64,000 nt of DNA from Mastigias papua (lineage: Eukaryota > Cnidaria > Scyphozoa > Rhizostomeae > Mastigiidae): assembly GCA_964019165.1 (NCBI GenBank), contig OZ025274.1, forward strand, positions 13,502,358 through 13,566,357. The letters are read 5' to 3'. The notes under the pieces are model-generated. The model saw nothing but the letters and a program-made list of their open reading frames with translations, was not told the origin of the DNA and did no database searches. The translations under genes were made by a program, and so were the position numbers. Below are positions 1-23,134 of this stretch, one piece after another. How positions within the stretch are numbered: position 1 is the first letter of the stretch; every line of letters begins with the position of its first letter.

Positions 1-263
1 TATATGTAATGGGATTTCAAAATATATATGAAACTGAAATATTGCTGGACATGTTTGTGGCAAAACTTCCCAGCCTCATTTTATGTGTAGTTTAACACTA
101 CATTTAGGATTAAACAGATCCTAGTATCTGATGGGCTGCCATGTCTAAAGAATTAAAAATGAATGATTGAATGAGAATGACACACTAGGCAGATATTTGC
201 CTGAATTTTTACTGTTATTAACACAAAATTTCATTTGATGCTAATTTCTTAATTTTTCTATAG
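1..263. other. probable RAD54B intron, no exon recognised
   Basis: AT-rich sequence before the first recognised RAD54B exon. It ends in a pyrimidine-rich acceptor (TTTTTCTATAG). I see no coding segment here that matches the RAD54B N-terminal region. Confidence 0.5.
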
Positions 264-11518
<11,255 letters not shown>

Positions 11519-12467
11519 GTTTGTCCTTTTCATTTGTATTAGAATTTCTAGTTGAATAAGTGGAGACTTGCGAAATGAACGTGAATTCATAATGCATTCT
11601 TTAAGAAAAGGAAGCATTGTCGAAGATGACCGACAACCATCTAGGCTGACACATTTCTGGGTGCACGGCGTCGGGATTGTAGTCGAAACTCCTATAGTTG
11701 TGTCCACACCTGTACTCGCGAACCTTTTCAGTTCATTGTCACTACTCTGAGATATTTGCTAGCACCTACTAGTTCAACAACGTCATCTCCCACTGCAGAA
11801 GACGGCAATAAATTTCGGTTATAGCTAGGCTTGATTGAGAGACCATAGTAGCATCATCATTTGCCAGTTTGATGTGAAAAGTGTCAATTCGGGCGTGTAG
11901 TTTAATTTCAGAATGTATTGCCGAAAGCTTAGTTGTGGCAGATAAGATAGCATATCTTTAGTAGCGCTGTAGAAGTGTATATTTAACTGTACAAACAAGC
12001 AAGCACTTATAATCGGAGTGAGCTTATTGCTACAATCATAGTCTTCTTTATTGAACAAACAAACAGTCATCTTTGCGCCCACAATGAAACTTCTTATGAT
12101 ACTTTGTGTGATTTTGCTATAAGAATTGGAATAAATGAAATATTGATTATGCTTTTTCAACTCAAGGCAATCACAAATGGAATTAAGCAGGGAACAGTTG
12201 TGTATGTGTTTGTGCTAACTGCTGCACTATTTCCGCATTGAGAGCTTGTTTTCGCTGCAGAGAAGTCGAGGTCTTACAAATTGCGCGCTTACGGAATCCT
12301 ACGTAAAACGTTGATTTTGCGCGCCTTAGGGTAGTGAGTATATTTCTAAACCAAACGGAGAAACTTGAGTTTCGAAAAATCATCACTCCCTACTTTGCAT
12401 CGGGTGAATAATTAAATTAGCGGTAATTCATGCAGACATTCCTGGATGAATGAGCCTTTTTGCTTTC

Positions 12468-12556
12468 ACATTCCTTCATTCCTTCATTCCTTCATTCCTT
12501 CATTCCTTCATTCCTTCATTCCTTCATTCCTTCATTCCTTCATTCCTTCATTCTTT
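12468..12556. repeat. 8-bp tandem repeat (CATTCCTT)n
   Basis: About 11 copies of an eight-base unit (CCTTCATT register), nearly perfect, lie in the giant RAD54B intron. Confidence 0.95.
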
Positions 12557-13315
12557 CTTTTATGTTAAGCTTTTAACCACGGTAATTTCGTCAGCAAAGA
12601 AAGACTGCTGAACGAACGAATCGCTTGCTATTCAAATCATTCCTTTTCCATATGCTTCAACATAGAAGGCCTGATTGGGAAAAGGAAGTGACTTTTGATA
12701 TTCTAGTAATCTGTGTGTATTACTCCTCAAGGATTAAAAATTTCCCGCCTCCGCTATTACTGACTAAAAACTCTATGGAAAACGCTACTTGACAGGGTGC
12801 TCTGTGTCAAGGTTTACTTTGGCAGCCGTTCCATGACAAATGTTTATATCATGTTGCAAGAACTAATGCCACAACAAGTCCATGTTGTAAAGCATGTCAT
12901 GTCATATTTCACGAAGTGAGTGCTCGTTTGCTATGGGCAATGTTAACCGCTCGAGGTGGGCCGCGGTTCCTATTGGTTCCTGGCCACATTATCGCGGAGT
13001 TAGAGGCGGTAGGGAAAGAAACTATGTGACCACCGTACACCGCGAAACTATTGGCCAAGTAAAAGTGTCCTCCCTAACAGGCACATCCGCTTGTACAGTT
13101 CATCCATAGTATTTATCTTCACTTTTAATCTTTTGTTTAGTTCGAAGTTGTTTTTTTTCGAAGTTTAGTGAATATTTTTTTTTAGCTCGAAGTTATTGTA
13201 TGTCATGGTGTAATCAATTTGCGAACATGTCATTATTCAACTCACAATAAATACTTAGGCTGTTCATTGTTGCCACCCGTATCATAAAGTCCGCTGTTTT
13301 AGGCTTTCATTAAGC

Positions 13316-16140
13316 TTAAGGGGCTATACAGGTATTAACATTACTTTCAGTGTTTCAAAAGTAAGAAGGGAATGTTCACCCTAGATACTTTTAATAAAGT
13401 CCAAAAATGACAGAACAAGGATTTTTATTAAATTTTGACACCTTGTTGTCATGGAAACAGAGAACAATAGACAAAAATATGCCCATCTTGTGTCAAGAAT
13501 TCTGTGCAAGTCAAAAGCTCTACTAGGATAAACAAGGTATCAAATTATCTGTCATGGAGCACTCTGTGCAATGATGAAGAGTTTTTCCTTAGCTGATGTC
13601 CCAGATTGGGGAAATTTCAAGTAATATACTAGAACAGCAATTACTGCGGCCAACTAAAATTTTGATTGCCTCATTATTACTACTACATTATAATTAAATC
13701 ATTTTTCTCATCATCATTGCACAGCAATACCATCTTAGTTAAACATGTCCAAATTTGGGGTGGATATGATAAAAACTACCTGAGATATTTATGCCACAAA
13801 TTCATTACCTATGCTCAAATTGCTTTCTGAGAAAAATGACTTTGAAAATTATGAAGCAAGTTTTGTGCTAATAACTGTTACCTAGAAACGTCCTGCTTCA
13901 CAAATTAGGCCCTCTTTTACATCACTACTGTCCTGCATTTCAAGCCTTCTTTTCCTATTAGCCTGTCTAATTTTCTTTTCCTTTTCATTCAGATTTCTTT
14001 GTGCTATATATATTCTTGACATATCTTTCTTTTTGAAAACAGCTATAGTATGTTCCCCAGTACTTAAGCCTACCATCTGGAATAATCCTAGCAAACTGCT
14101 ATATCCATCATTATATGTAATGACTGCAAGTGCTGAGGCAATGTTCAAGGGTACAGTACCAACAAATGTACTCTTTGGGCAAAAATGCCACAGAATATTA
14201 TTAAAACTTTCTGCAGCATTCTGTGTAAATCCATGAACACAACGCTTAAGAAGCTTGCTATCACTGAGTCTATCAAAAACTGGCTTTATATGAACAGCTA
14301 CTGCTTTTGACAAAGGATTCTTGTGTACATAATCTGTTGGCTTCCTATTGTACTTGCACCATGATGTTGGATCAGTAGGGCACATTGAATGGTTTGGATT
14401 TTTATCAGTGGATGGTCTATGTCTAAGTATAGCTTTTATATCTCTTTTCATCAAATCTATATCACCAACATTACGCCAAATTGCCATGCCATAGTATAAT
14501 TGAAGCTTGTCTATTTCTTTAAGTGTTAGTCTCCCTTTCCCACCAAGAGTTTTACCATCTACCAACTTTGAATTTCCAGTAATTTTTCTTAGATCCCGTA
14601 ACTGAGTTCCTACATGTTTCTGTACATGGCCTACAAATTCCAATTTCCTTATTTTATAATCTTCTCCATAAGGCTTTTCAGCTGCTATTGAGTCATAAGA
14701 TTTAGAGTCCCTATCACCTATGTATTTTATATATCTAACTTTTCTATCTTGAACTGATCGTCTAAATATTCTACTTGTTCCAGCTAATTCCATTCCTGGG
14801 GCAGACCCTTCATAATTTTTTTGGCAGTTATGATTTTCTTTCAATCTCATGAATGCTTCACTAGCTTTGTCCATTCCATCCAACCTCTGGCAAATCTTAC
14901 AGACCTTTCTAAGGATCTCTATATCAATTACCTTATAATTGATAGAGGATATACAAGACACAGCACCAACTAGAGATGAAAACCCTCTACGTTGCCATGT
15001 TCAATCAAACATGCATGCTGTATCAACAATGCCATCTGCCTGAGAGTTTGACTGAGATCTGACATCCCTTGCAGCATTATTCATGCTCTGTTGACATAAC
15101 TCAAGAGCCTTTCCTTCAATAATGGAAATCAAATTCTCATAGCTCTCTTGGCAAATTCCATTAGACACATTTATAATACTGCTAAAGAGGTTTAGTGCTT
15201 TATTTCCCTTTCCAATACATCGCATACCAAGTGCAAAACGAATGTTTAATGCAAATGGTGATGGGCCTTTTGAATTTTTTTTCTTTCAATATTTGACCTC
15301 TTAGATGTAAAAAAGGATGTCCTTGTTTGACAACCTGTATTAATGCAAGTGAATTTCAACTTATCAACTACCCCAAACTGATTCTGTTTCATAATTGACA
15401 AGGAGCCTGACTTGCAAACCTTACAAACACATGCCTCATTAACAACTGATTCAAGCACTCCTACGTCAACAATTGTATATTCCCTCTCAAAAAACCTATG
15501 ATGAACATCCACCAAATTTGTGCGAATAGATTTCAATTTCAACTCACTTTTTGGACGTTTTGGTGTTGGCCCTGAATCAGCTGTTATAGAGGTTAGTGTC
15601 GATGCCGGTGATGCTTGATGTAGGATATCATTAGAAGAAAGGTCAACATTTTCAGTCGAGGAGACGGAATCTTTCACTTTCCCACGAGTATTTGCTTTAT
15701 TTTCAGCTAAGTTCCGCAAGTGTTTCTTTCTACTAGATTTCGAAAACCGTTGACTACGAAACTTTCGTCTACTTTCCCTATCAACTGTGTTACAACTCTG
15801 TTTAGACGTCTCCATGTTGACCTTCAACGTGCATGGTGAAATCGAGACTACTATTATACCATTACGAGACAGCAGATGTGCTTTTGGGGGTGATACAAGC
15901 CCCTCAGAGAGTTAAAAACCCCAAAAAGGATTCAAATCAGCTTCAATACAGACTCAGGCCTATTTCACAAGCAATTCACTGCTAATGAAAAACTGCTGAT
16001 TTTCAAAATAAGCAGGTGCTCTACTTCATTGCTGATTGCACAATCGTAAAGTCTGATAAATTCTGAGTATAGATCATTGAAAATCGAAAAATGAAAAAAA
16101 ATTCAAATTTTTATGTTATAACACCTGTATAGCCCCTTAA
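13316..16140 (-). mobile_element. Kolobok-type DNA transposon, degenerate copy (with TTAA target duplication)
   Basis: The element runs from 13320 to 16136 (2,817 bp) and is flanked on both sides by TTAA (13316-13319 and 16137-16140). The terminal inverted repeats begin GGGGCTATACAGGT at both ends, followed by diverging T/A-rich sequence. A broken transposase on the minus strand fills the middle. TTAA duplication together with this transposase type is the hallmark of the Kolobok superfamily. It is almost the same length as the intact element at 44386-47197, but its termini differ, so the two are different families. It sits in the giant RAD54B intron. Confidence 0.9.
13882..15815 (-). pseudogene. 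Kolobok transposase pseudogene (frameshift and in-frame stop)
   Basis: Three minus-strand segments read 15815-15246, 15225-15001 and 14961-13882. They align in order with the intact transposase at 44954-46819. The N-terminal part is basic, followed by a C-x2-C zinc-finger-like region (CKVCKSGS, then FTCINTGC). A frameshift falls near 15225-15246. A TGA stop at 15001-15003 falls right after the Asp that aligns with the first catalytic D of the intact copy, where that copy has a Gly codon, so a GGA-to-TGA change is the simplest explanation. The remaining core is conserved: IGDRDSKSYDS, KPYGED, VGHVQK, GKTLGGKGRLT, LYYGMAIWRN and AAESFNN. The copy cannot make a full transposase. Confidence 0.88.
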
Positions 16141-16499
16141 TGCAGGTGAAGAAGCCTACTAATGGCTTCGCTCGGCTTCTTTGTATCGCTCCTCAACAGC
16201 CGAATTAAATTGTCAATACGTGGTCACTTTTACATTGCCTTCTTAAATCAAACAAACTGTCTGCATAAATGACTGAGCTACACTGCGGAAAAGATAACAG
16301 TAGACTGAAATTGGCTTATAAATTGAAAGAGTCTGTTTAATTACCCTAGGTTGTATGGTATTGAGTCATAAAGTTCATGCATGTTTTGGTGCCTAGTTTT
16401 GGTTTTGTCTTTATCTCATATTTGCTCTTCGACATTATTCTATTCACAAAAGAAATCCCTATTTCAGCTGCTTCTAATTGTAGCACTCAGTGTTAAGCA

Positions 16500-16825
16500 C
16501 TAGCGTTCAAAATTGACTTTAGCGAGATTTCGACAGGGTTCTCAGAAATCTGAAGTACCTAGAAAACCTGGAAATGTCAGAGAATTAAGTTTGAGGCCAG
16601 GTAAAAGCTGGGAACCTGCAAACGTCGGGGAATTTCTTTCTGATCAAGGAATTTTTCGCACTGTCATTGCTTTATGCCTCATTTTTATTTCAACGTTCTG
16701 GGCAAAATGTGAAAAAGTCATGGAATTTAAAAAATTTGGCCTGGAAAACCTGAAAAGTGAGGGAATTTTTCCTAAAATAGTCCTAGCAACTGTTCGAGTT
16801 CATCCTGATGGTTTTTTATACTAGG
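16500..16825. repeat. degenerate internal repeat (GGAAAA.CTGGAAA type)
   Basis: The motifs AAAACCTGGAAATGTCAGAG, GGGAATTTTT and GGAAAACCTGAAAAGTGAGG recur several times with drift, which gives a spurious 100-codon frame. I read it as an old repetitive fragment, not a gene. Confidence 0.4.
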
Positions 16826-17371
16826 GGGCATTTACCAGCGATTTCGCCAGGATTTCGATGGGGATGCAGATCTGATTTATCTAGAATGACTCTTTGACGT
16901 GCATGCCAGGAAAGTCCCCGTGCTGATGGATGTACTTTATGTCATTTTCCCTTTGTAGGCTTGATAGTTTTACAGGTAAGTTTATGAGTGAAAGGAGGTC
17001 ATGCAGTAAAGTAGTAATATTATGAATAATCTTAAGCATCTTTAGTATAAATTTTAGTAAGGAAGCTTAAAACGCAGCAGTTATAATGATTGAAAGAAGC
17101 CGTTAACATTAGGCGAAACGAATCTTAAGCCCTGCATGGAAAAGGCTGTTAGAATTGCTTCTTGTTCGTCTTACCTGAGATGCTAATGAACAAGTTCTTT
17201 GCTTCCAAATGAATTCACTCCCTTACCGTGGGCAATTCCAGGACACAAATAAGTGGATTGGCTTTCTTGTCATATTCAACTTCCAAAAAATAGTCTGGTA
17301 GTATGGTTTTGTACGTTTTAGAGATTTTTATGAGTCCTCATCAGAAAATGTTCTCAAAGAGGATAGGAATA

Positions 17372-17518
<147 letters not shown>

Positions 17519-18183
17519 TCAGGAGCATGTTTCCGTAGATTTTTCCTCATACGGGGACCAGCTTGAATCCTATTTCCGAAAAGATGTTAGTATCACTTCA
17601 ACTTAGGTGGGCTGCTTCGTTAGAGAGTTCACAAACCTTTCAGATGCTGTTGTGTAAGACCTAATGCTTCACCTGCAACCTTCTCGTGAATTACTGGTAT
17701 TGAAAATACTTATTTGAACTAAAAGCATAAATCTGCTAGGTAGTGTTGACAATTTGTCATCTTATGTCTGTACGCATTAACGAAATCCTACACATTTTTC
17801 ACTATGTTTTTCTGCAATATTGACGCGCTTGGAAACGGCAATAGCAATATTTGATTGCCTTTTCTGATTCAAATTGAAGATATCTCCTGTGTAAATACCC
17901 ATTTAGGTACCTTATAGCTTGTGAAGTGAGTGTGATGATTGCGTTTACTTGTTCGAGTTGCCACATTGTCCGACTAGCCAATGGCAAGTCACACGAGACA
18001 GCTGCCTAAAGTAAGATTTATACACTATCACCGAGGAATGAAATGCGTATTTTATGCCAGTAGAGAAGTCTGAGCAGATTGGGTGGGTTGATTTTTTTAT
18101 TTCTTGTTAGCAGTAACAGTTATTTTGTCGATTGCTTTAGTAGTTCTTCCTCCTGCAACATGCTATAGCTGTGATATGATACC

Positions 18184-18293
18184 ATGATGATTAGTGATAC
18201 CAGGATGATTAGTGATACCAGGATGATTAGTGATACCAGGATGATTAGTGATGCCACGAGGATGATTAGTGATACCAGGATGATTAGTGATAC
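18184..18293 (+). repeat. 18-bp minisatellite
   Basis: About six tandem copies of an 18-bp unit (ATGATTAGTGATACCAGG register). One copy carries a small insertion (GCCACGAGG). It lies just upstream of the tRNA-like repeat at 18372. Confidence 0.93.
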
Positions 18294-18371
18294 GCACTGC
18301 CGGTGTAAATTTATCAATTCTCACAGAGGAGTAACGTGGGCAAATGACTTGCCCTTGAGCTACCATCTGAA

Positions 18372-18450
18372 AGCGTGGCCTCAATAGTTCAACTGGTTGA
18401 GCATTCGACCTACAAATCCGACTGTCACAAGTTCGAATCCCGCTGGGGTC
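18372..18450 (+). repeat. tRNA-like sequence (SINE head or tRNA pseudogene)
   Basis: It contains a box-A-like TAGTTCAACTGGTTGAGC and a box-B-like AGTTCGAATCCC. The ends TGGCCTC and GGGGTCA can pair as a seven-base acceptor stem with two wobbles. The anticodon and T stems pair poorly, and a T-run follows after a few bases. This fits a tRNA-derived mobile repeat better than a working tRNA gene. Confidence 0.6.
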
Positions 18451-19979
18451 AGCTATTTTTTCGCACAATCACTTTGATTTCTCCTAAATCCTTTGTCTTT
18501 ACAAGCTATCAATTACTACACGCTTTGTTCATAAGAAAGTTGTTTATCAGGAAGTAGTACTTGAGTTCTGGTACAATAGAGAACGTTCAGTTCTGAATTT
18601 TGGGAGCTAAGAAAGTAGTTGCATTCATATACACTAAAATGTGAGATTTTGTGCGAGCCCGTCATCTCTTTCAATTAATTCGTGTCTGTTTGTTTAGCAT
18701 TGTAGCGTTGCACAAGCTCAAATACACTTGCTAAGAAAGTCTTAGGCAAACATATTTGCAAGAAATGTTCATTAATATACTTATGAAGAAAGAGAGGTGA
18801 AACTGATGATTCTAGAGTAAAGAAAGATAAACATAGTTTCATTAGCTGAATATACGGGTTGATACTAGTGACTAGCTATGGATCCATTGCAAAAAGAGAA
18901 GGACCATTTGTAGAACAGATTGTATTTGGGGGGGGGATAATTTGAGAAACTGTTAGTTCTTTTGTACGATCCACGTGACCTTGAGCAGCTAGTAACCAAT
19001 AGAAAGCTGAATACAGTTATAAAATCAGAGGTTGTCAATGAATCACAGGTTGTCAAGGAACAGGGACGCCGTGGGAAGATTAAGGGACTGAGCCCCCTTG
19101 TTAAGGCACAGAAACCTTTTGGGCTTTCATCCCCCTTTCCAATGAGCTCATTCTAGTTTGGTTCAGTTCTATCTTGGTAGTATGAACGAAGCTTCTGTTA
19201 CGGCTTTATGTATATCTTCCCTATAAGTTTTTGTAAAAACATCTGTGTATTTAGCTTCGAGCTGTATGAATGAATATTGGGTAGGGTCAAGGAAGCGATC
19301 CATGGAATAAGACTAAAGCGTAACCCCCTTTTTAGCGTTTAGGACGATATGCCTATGTTTGCTTACTAGTTTGTTAGCTGAAATCAGCCGTTGCATGTTA
19401 TGGCTAATCGCCAGAATCAGTTTTAGTGTATCAGAATACTTTGCAATGACTTGTATCACGAGTGCAATCCAAAAGGTAGCACCCGCTCTGTATCAACCAT
19501 TGACACTCCATCAAATTCAATATTTGTTCACTCAGTGCTGTGTTTAAGCAGGTTGGATGGGCTTTTCAGATCTTTCACATATAATTTGTATTGTGGTCTC
19601 TTCCAGTGATCTGCACATGCACTTTCCGACAGTTTTTCATATTCCTCATCAAAACTGACCAACATTGACATGAACTTCGTTAGTGTTTTATAAGTATTTT
19701 TCAACATTAAGCAGCTGATAGTTTCCATTTGTACAGGATTTTTATAAGACAGTTTTTTCGCCCAGTAATGAATCTTTCTTAGTTTTTCATGATTTCAGTA
19801 TTGAATCTGTCTTAAGACTTTCTTCGCGAGAACGGCTGAATTTGCGTAACAGTACAGTGCTACACAGGCGAACAAGCAGTAGACGAGCATAATACTCTAA
19901 TACATAGGTTACATGTTGTGTTTTTCGGTCTCGTGTAACGGTTAGCAGAATATCTCCGAGTATTTGAATGCTCGCGTAT

Positions 19980-20122
<143 letters not shown>

Positions 20123-20439
20123 CAAAAGAATATAGATATGTACAACAAATAGTCAGATATTTAATACTCTCAAACTTGGTAACTCTCCTAATCTTGGCTT
20201 CTCTCAATCACTTCCAATCTCTCTCTCCAAAACTCTCTTCCGCTCCTCAACCTCTCTCGCTCTCCCGCTGACTCCCGCAGCTCTCTACAAATTACGTGGC
20301 TAACTATTACAATGCTATTCCTAACGCAACCATGGTAGGTAAATAATGATATATAAAGGTATACAACTATTACAATCACAATACTACAATCAGAATACAA
20401 CAATCACAATATACAACAAGAGGTTTATACAAATTAATT

Positions 20440-20610
20440 AGAAGCGATGACTGCACTCTTCTTTTAGCATACTGAAAGCTTTTATTCGTCCGACACTCGT
20501 CAGAGTATGAAACGTCGGATAACGACCGAAAGGTGAACCGAAATATATAGCCAGATGCGGGTACACGTGATATGTTGAACAATGCGTCTATTTGGCCCTG
20601 TGATTGGCCA
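20440..20610 (-). repeat. interspersed repeat family A, copy
   Basis: It holds GTCCGACACTCGTCAGAG, AAACGTCGGATAACGACC, AAGGTGAACCGAAATATATA and CCAGATGCGG in that order. The same blocks appear in reverse orientation at 58090-58290. More diverged copies lie near 35021, 36168 and 39428. It has no coding capacity and is probably a non-autonomous element. Confidence 0.75.
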
Positions 20611-21401
20611 GTTAGCACCTATTCACCATTGTTTACTTAAAGAGTCCAAGTGAGAAATGAACTCTTTTTGCTTACACAAGACTGGGTTTTGAGTCTTAAT
20701 GTAAACTGATTCCAAACATTTAAATGAAAGGAGGATCTTGCTTCCCCAATGATCCGAAAAGTATTATCTGTATATATTTTGGCGTATTCTGACTTGTAAA
20801 AGCGATGACTGCCTTGCGTAAATATTTGAATTTTATAGGCATATGACTGATAAACTTTCTTAGGTCTCAGAAATCCTGTACTGAACTTTTTTTAGCTTTG
20901 TGAAAAGTCGAGTGCTAATTTCCCATAAACCACTTTCTCATAGAAAAAGCGTGTAGATGCCAAATCTAGATCCAGTTGCAAAATCTGCCCTTATTAGCAT
21001 TTTTATACAGCTGTATGTCGTTGTAAAATCTACTGTTTGCGATTCCAATGACCACGCCCTAATGGATAGGACTGATGCAGAGATTAATGAACCTTATATG
21101 CTCGTGGTATCGAAATCAAACGGAATTCTTCTGGATATGATTATGCGCGTCTGCAATGCACCTGCTAGCATGAATAAAGGGGATCGTTTTCTTCCCGCGA
21201 GTGTTTTAGTAGCTTCAAATGGTCGATGTTTTCTCTGTGTATTTTTATGACTAATTTGTAGTTCAAAACTGTTCAAAACTGTTATAGGTGTTTACTTTGT
21301 CCTCTCGAACGTTCTAGGCATCGAATCGTTACTAGGTATCTGTGGGCGATCAATACCGGGTTTTGAAGATCATTTTGGAGGCGTTGAAGAACAACTTGGG
21401 A

Positions 21402-22644
21402 ATGAAGCAGATTTCTTTTTTTCTGATACTTGTCTTGGCATATCGCTCGTCATCTACAAGTGTATTTCAAGGAAGTGAGTTTATTCTTGAGCTTCATATC
21501 GATCATTTTGTAACTATAGATAACTATCTATGTTCCAATCACATGTATTGTTTTGGTGAAATTTTTCGTGCAAATATCAGCATAGCCATTAAACGTTTGA
21601 GAGTGCTGATCAGATCTGTTTCTTCCCAACCTAATTGGCCATTCATCATGCAAAATGGACCTACATTTAACTGTGGAACGCATTTAATGCACTTACATTT
21701 AACTGTGGTCAGAATTGTGGATGATGATTGGTCAATTTGGTTTGGAGAAAATAGACCTGATCAGAGCTCTCAAGCATTTGATGGCTATGCTGCAAATATC
21801 ACTTCGTCAGTTTTTGATTTGTTTCTATCATTGGATTTGTAGCGAAGAAATTTGTTTTATCGAATTTCAACAATCTCACTCCATCCGCATGTACCGCTTG
21901 GTTTCCATATAACTTTTCTTAGTCTGTGACGGGTCGGTGACGCATCGGCGACATGTAAACGCTTGATGGAAATACAGATGAATTTTTGAAATCAAATCAA
22001 GTAGCTGTCGCGACATTTCGACGATGCAAATATCGAATGCAACAGAGAGTTGAGATTTATTTCACTTCTACGAAGTATCGCCAACGTGTCGGCGAAAGCG
22101 GTTAGTGTTACCACTCAAAGTTTATTTGTCTCCGATGTGCCCCCGATGCGTCGCCGACTAGCAGAAGGATAAGAATCTGGCTTAAAGGACTTCAATGATC
22201 ACAGCTCTCCACTTTTTCAGTCTCAAGTTGTTGCCAATAGATTCTTCGTGTTCGTCGCGTTCAAATCATATTCTTTCTTCATTTTACGGTAGATTTCTGT
22301 TATCCTTTGAACAAGTAGTTGGGAATCTTCTTTTTTGAATAGATGTTGTTCAAGATTGTGATAAGTGCAAGTACAGACAATGAAAATATGTATTCAAAAT
22401 ATTGGGTTTCTTACCGAATAGAAAACTAACGGGATCGCCAAACGACTTTCTGATCACTTGCCTATATCTCTATATCTCTGCACATGGTACTAAATTTTTT
22501 AACACATTTTTTGTCCTTGTAAATTATGTATTATAGGCCAAAATTAGCTCTAATTTAGCTATTCTTTGCTGTAAATGGCCTACTTTTACTAGATTATTAT
22601 GATGATGATGATTATGATGATAACTATGATGTTGATGATGATGT

Positions 22645-22727
<83 letters not shown>

Positions 22728-22734
22728 ATGATTA

Positions 22735-22767
<33 letters not shown>

Positions 22768-23094
22768 CTAGCCCATGGTTGGAGACCTCCTCGTGGTGGC
22801 AAGCGGGCACAGAGAGACTCTGCCCTTAAGCTGATAGTGATTCATTTCGCGAAGATTCAGAATTGGGGCAGATGTTGACGACCTGTGCCAAACTGTCCAA
22901 CCAGGCCCCTTCAGTGAAAGTCAAGCACAGCAGCTTCAGGCTGCAGCTCTGATAAGTAACTGTTGGGGTAACAGAGTGGATTGAGTGTAGCCGACTCAAT
23001 CACCTCTTCTAAACAATTTGAAGGCGACACTGACCTCAGGGTCAGCCTAGGCCCCGTAAGGGGCGTACATGAAAAGACAGACAGATGATGATGG

Positions 23095-23134
<40 letters not shown>

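Noticed and set aside
18372..18450. Functional tRNA gene
   Set aside because: Box A and box B are present, but the anticodon and T stems do not pair well, and it lies in a repeat-like context.
20957..21250. 97-codon plus-strand frame upstream of the receptor-1 gene
   Set aside because: No domain, no recognised splice sites linking it to the receptor; the signal-peptide exon at 21402 explains the receptor start.
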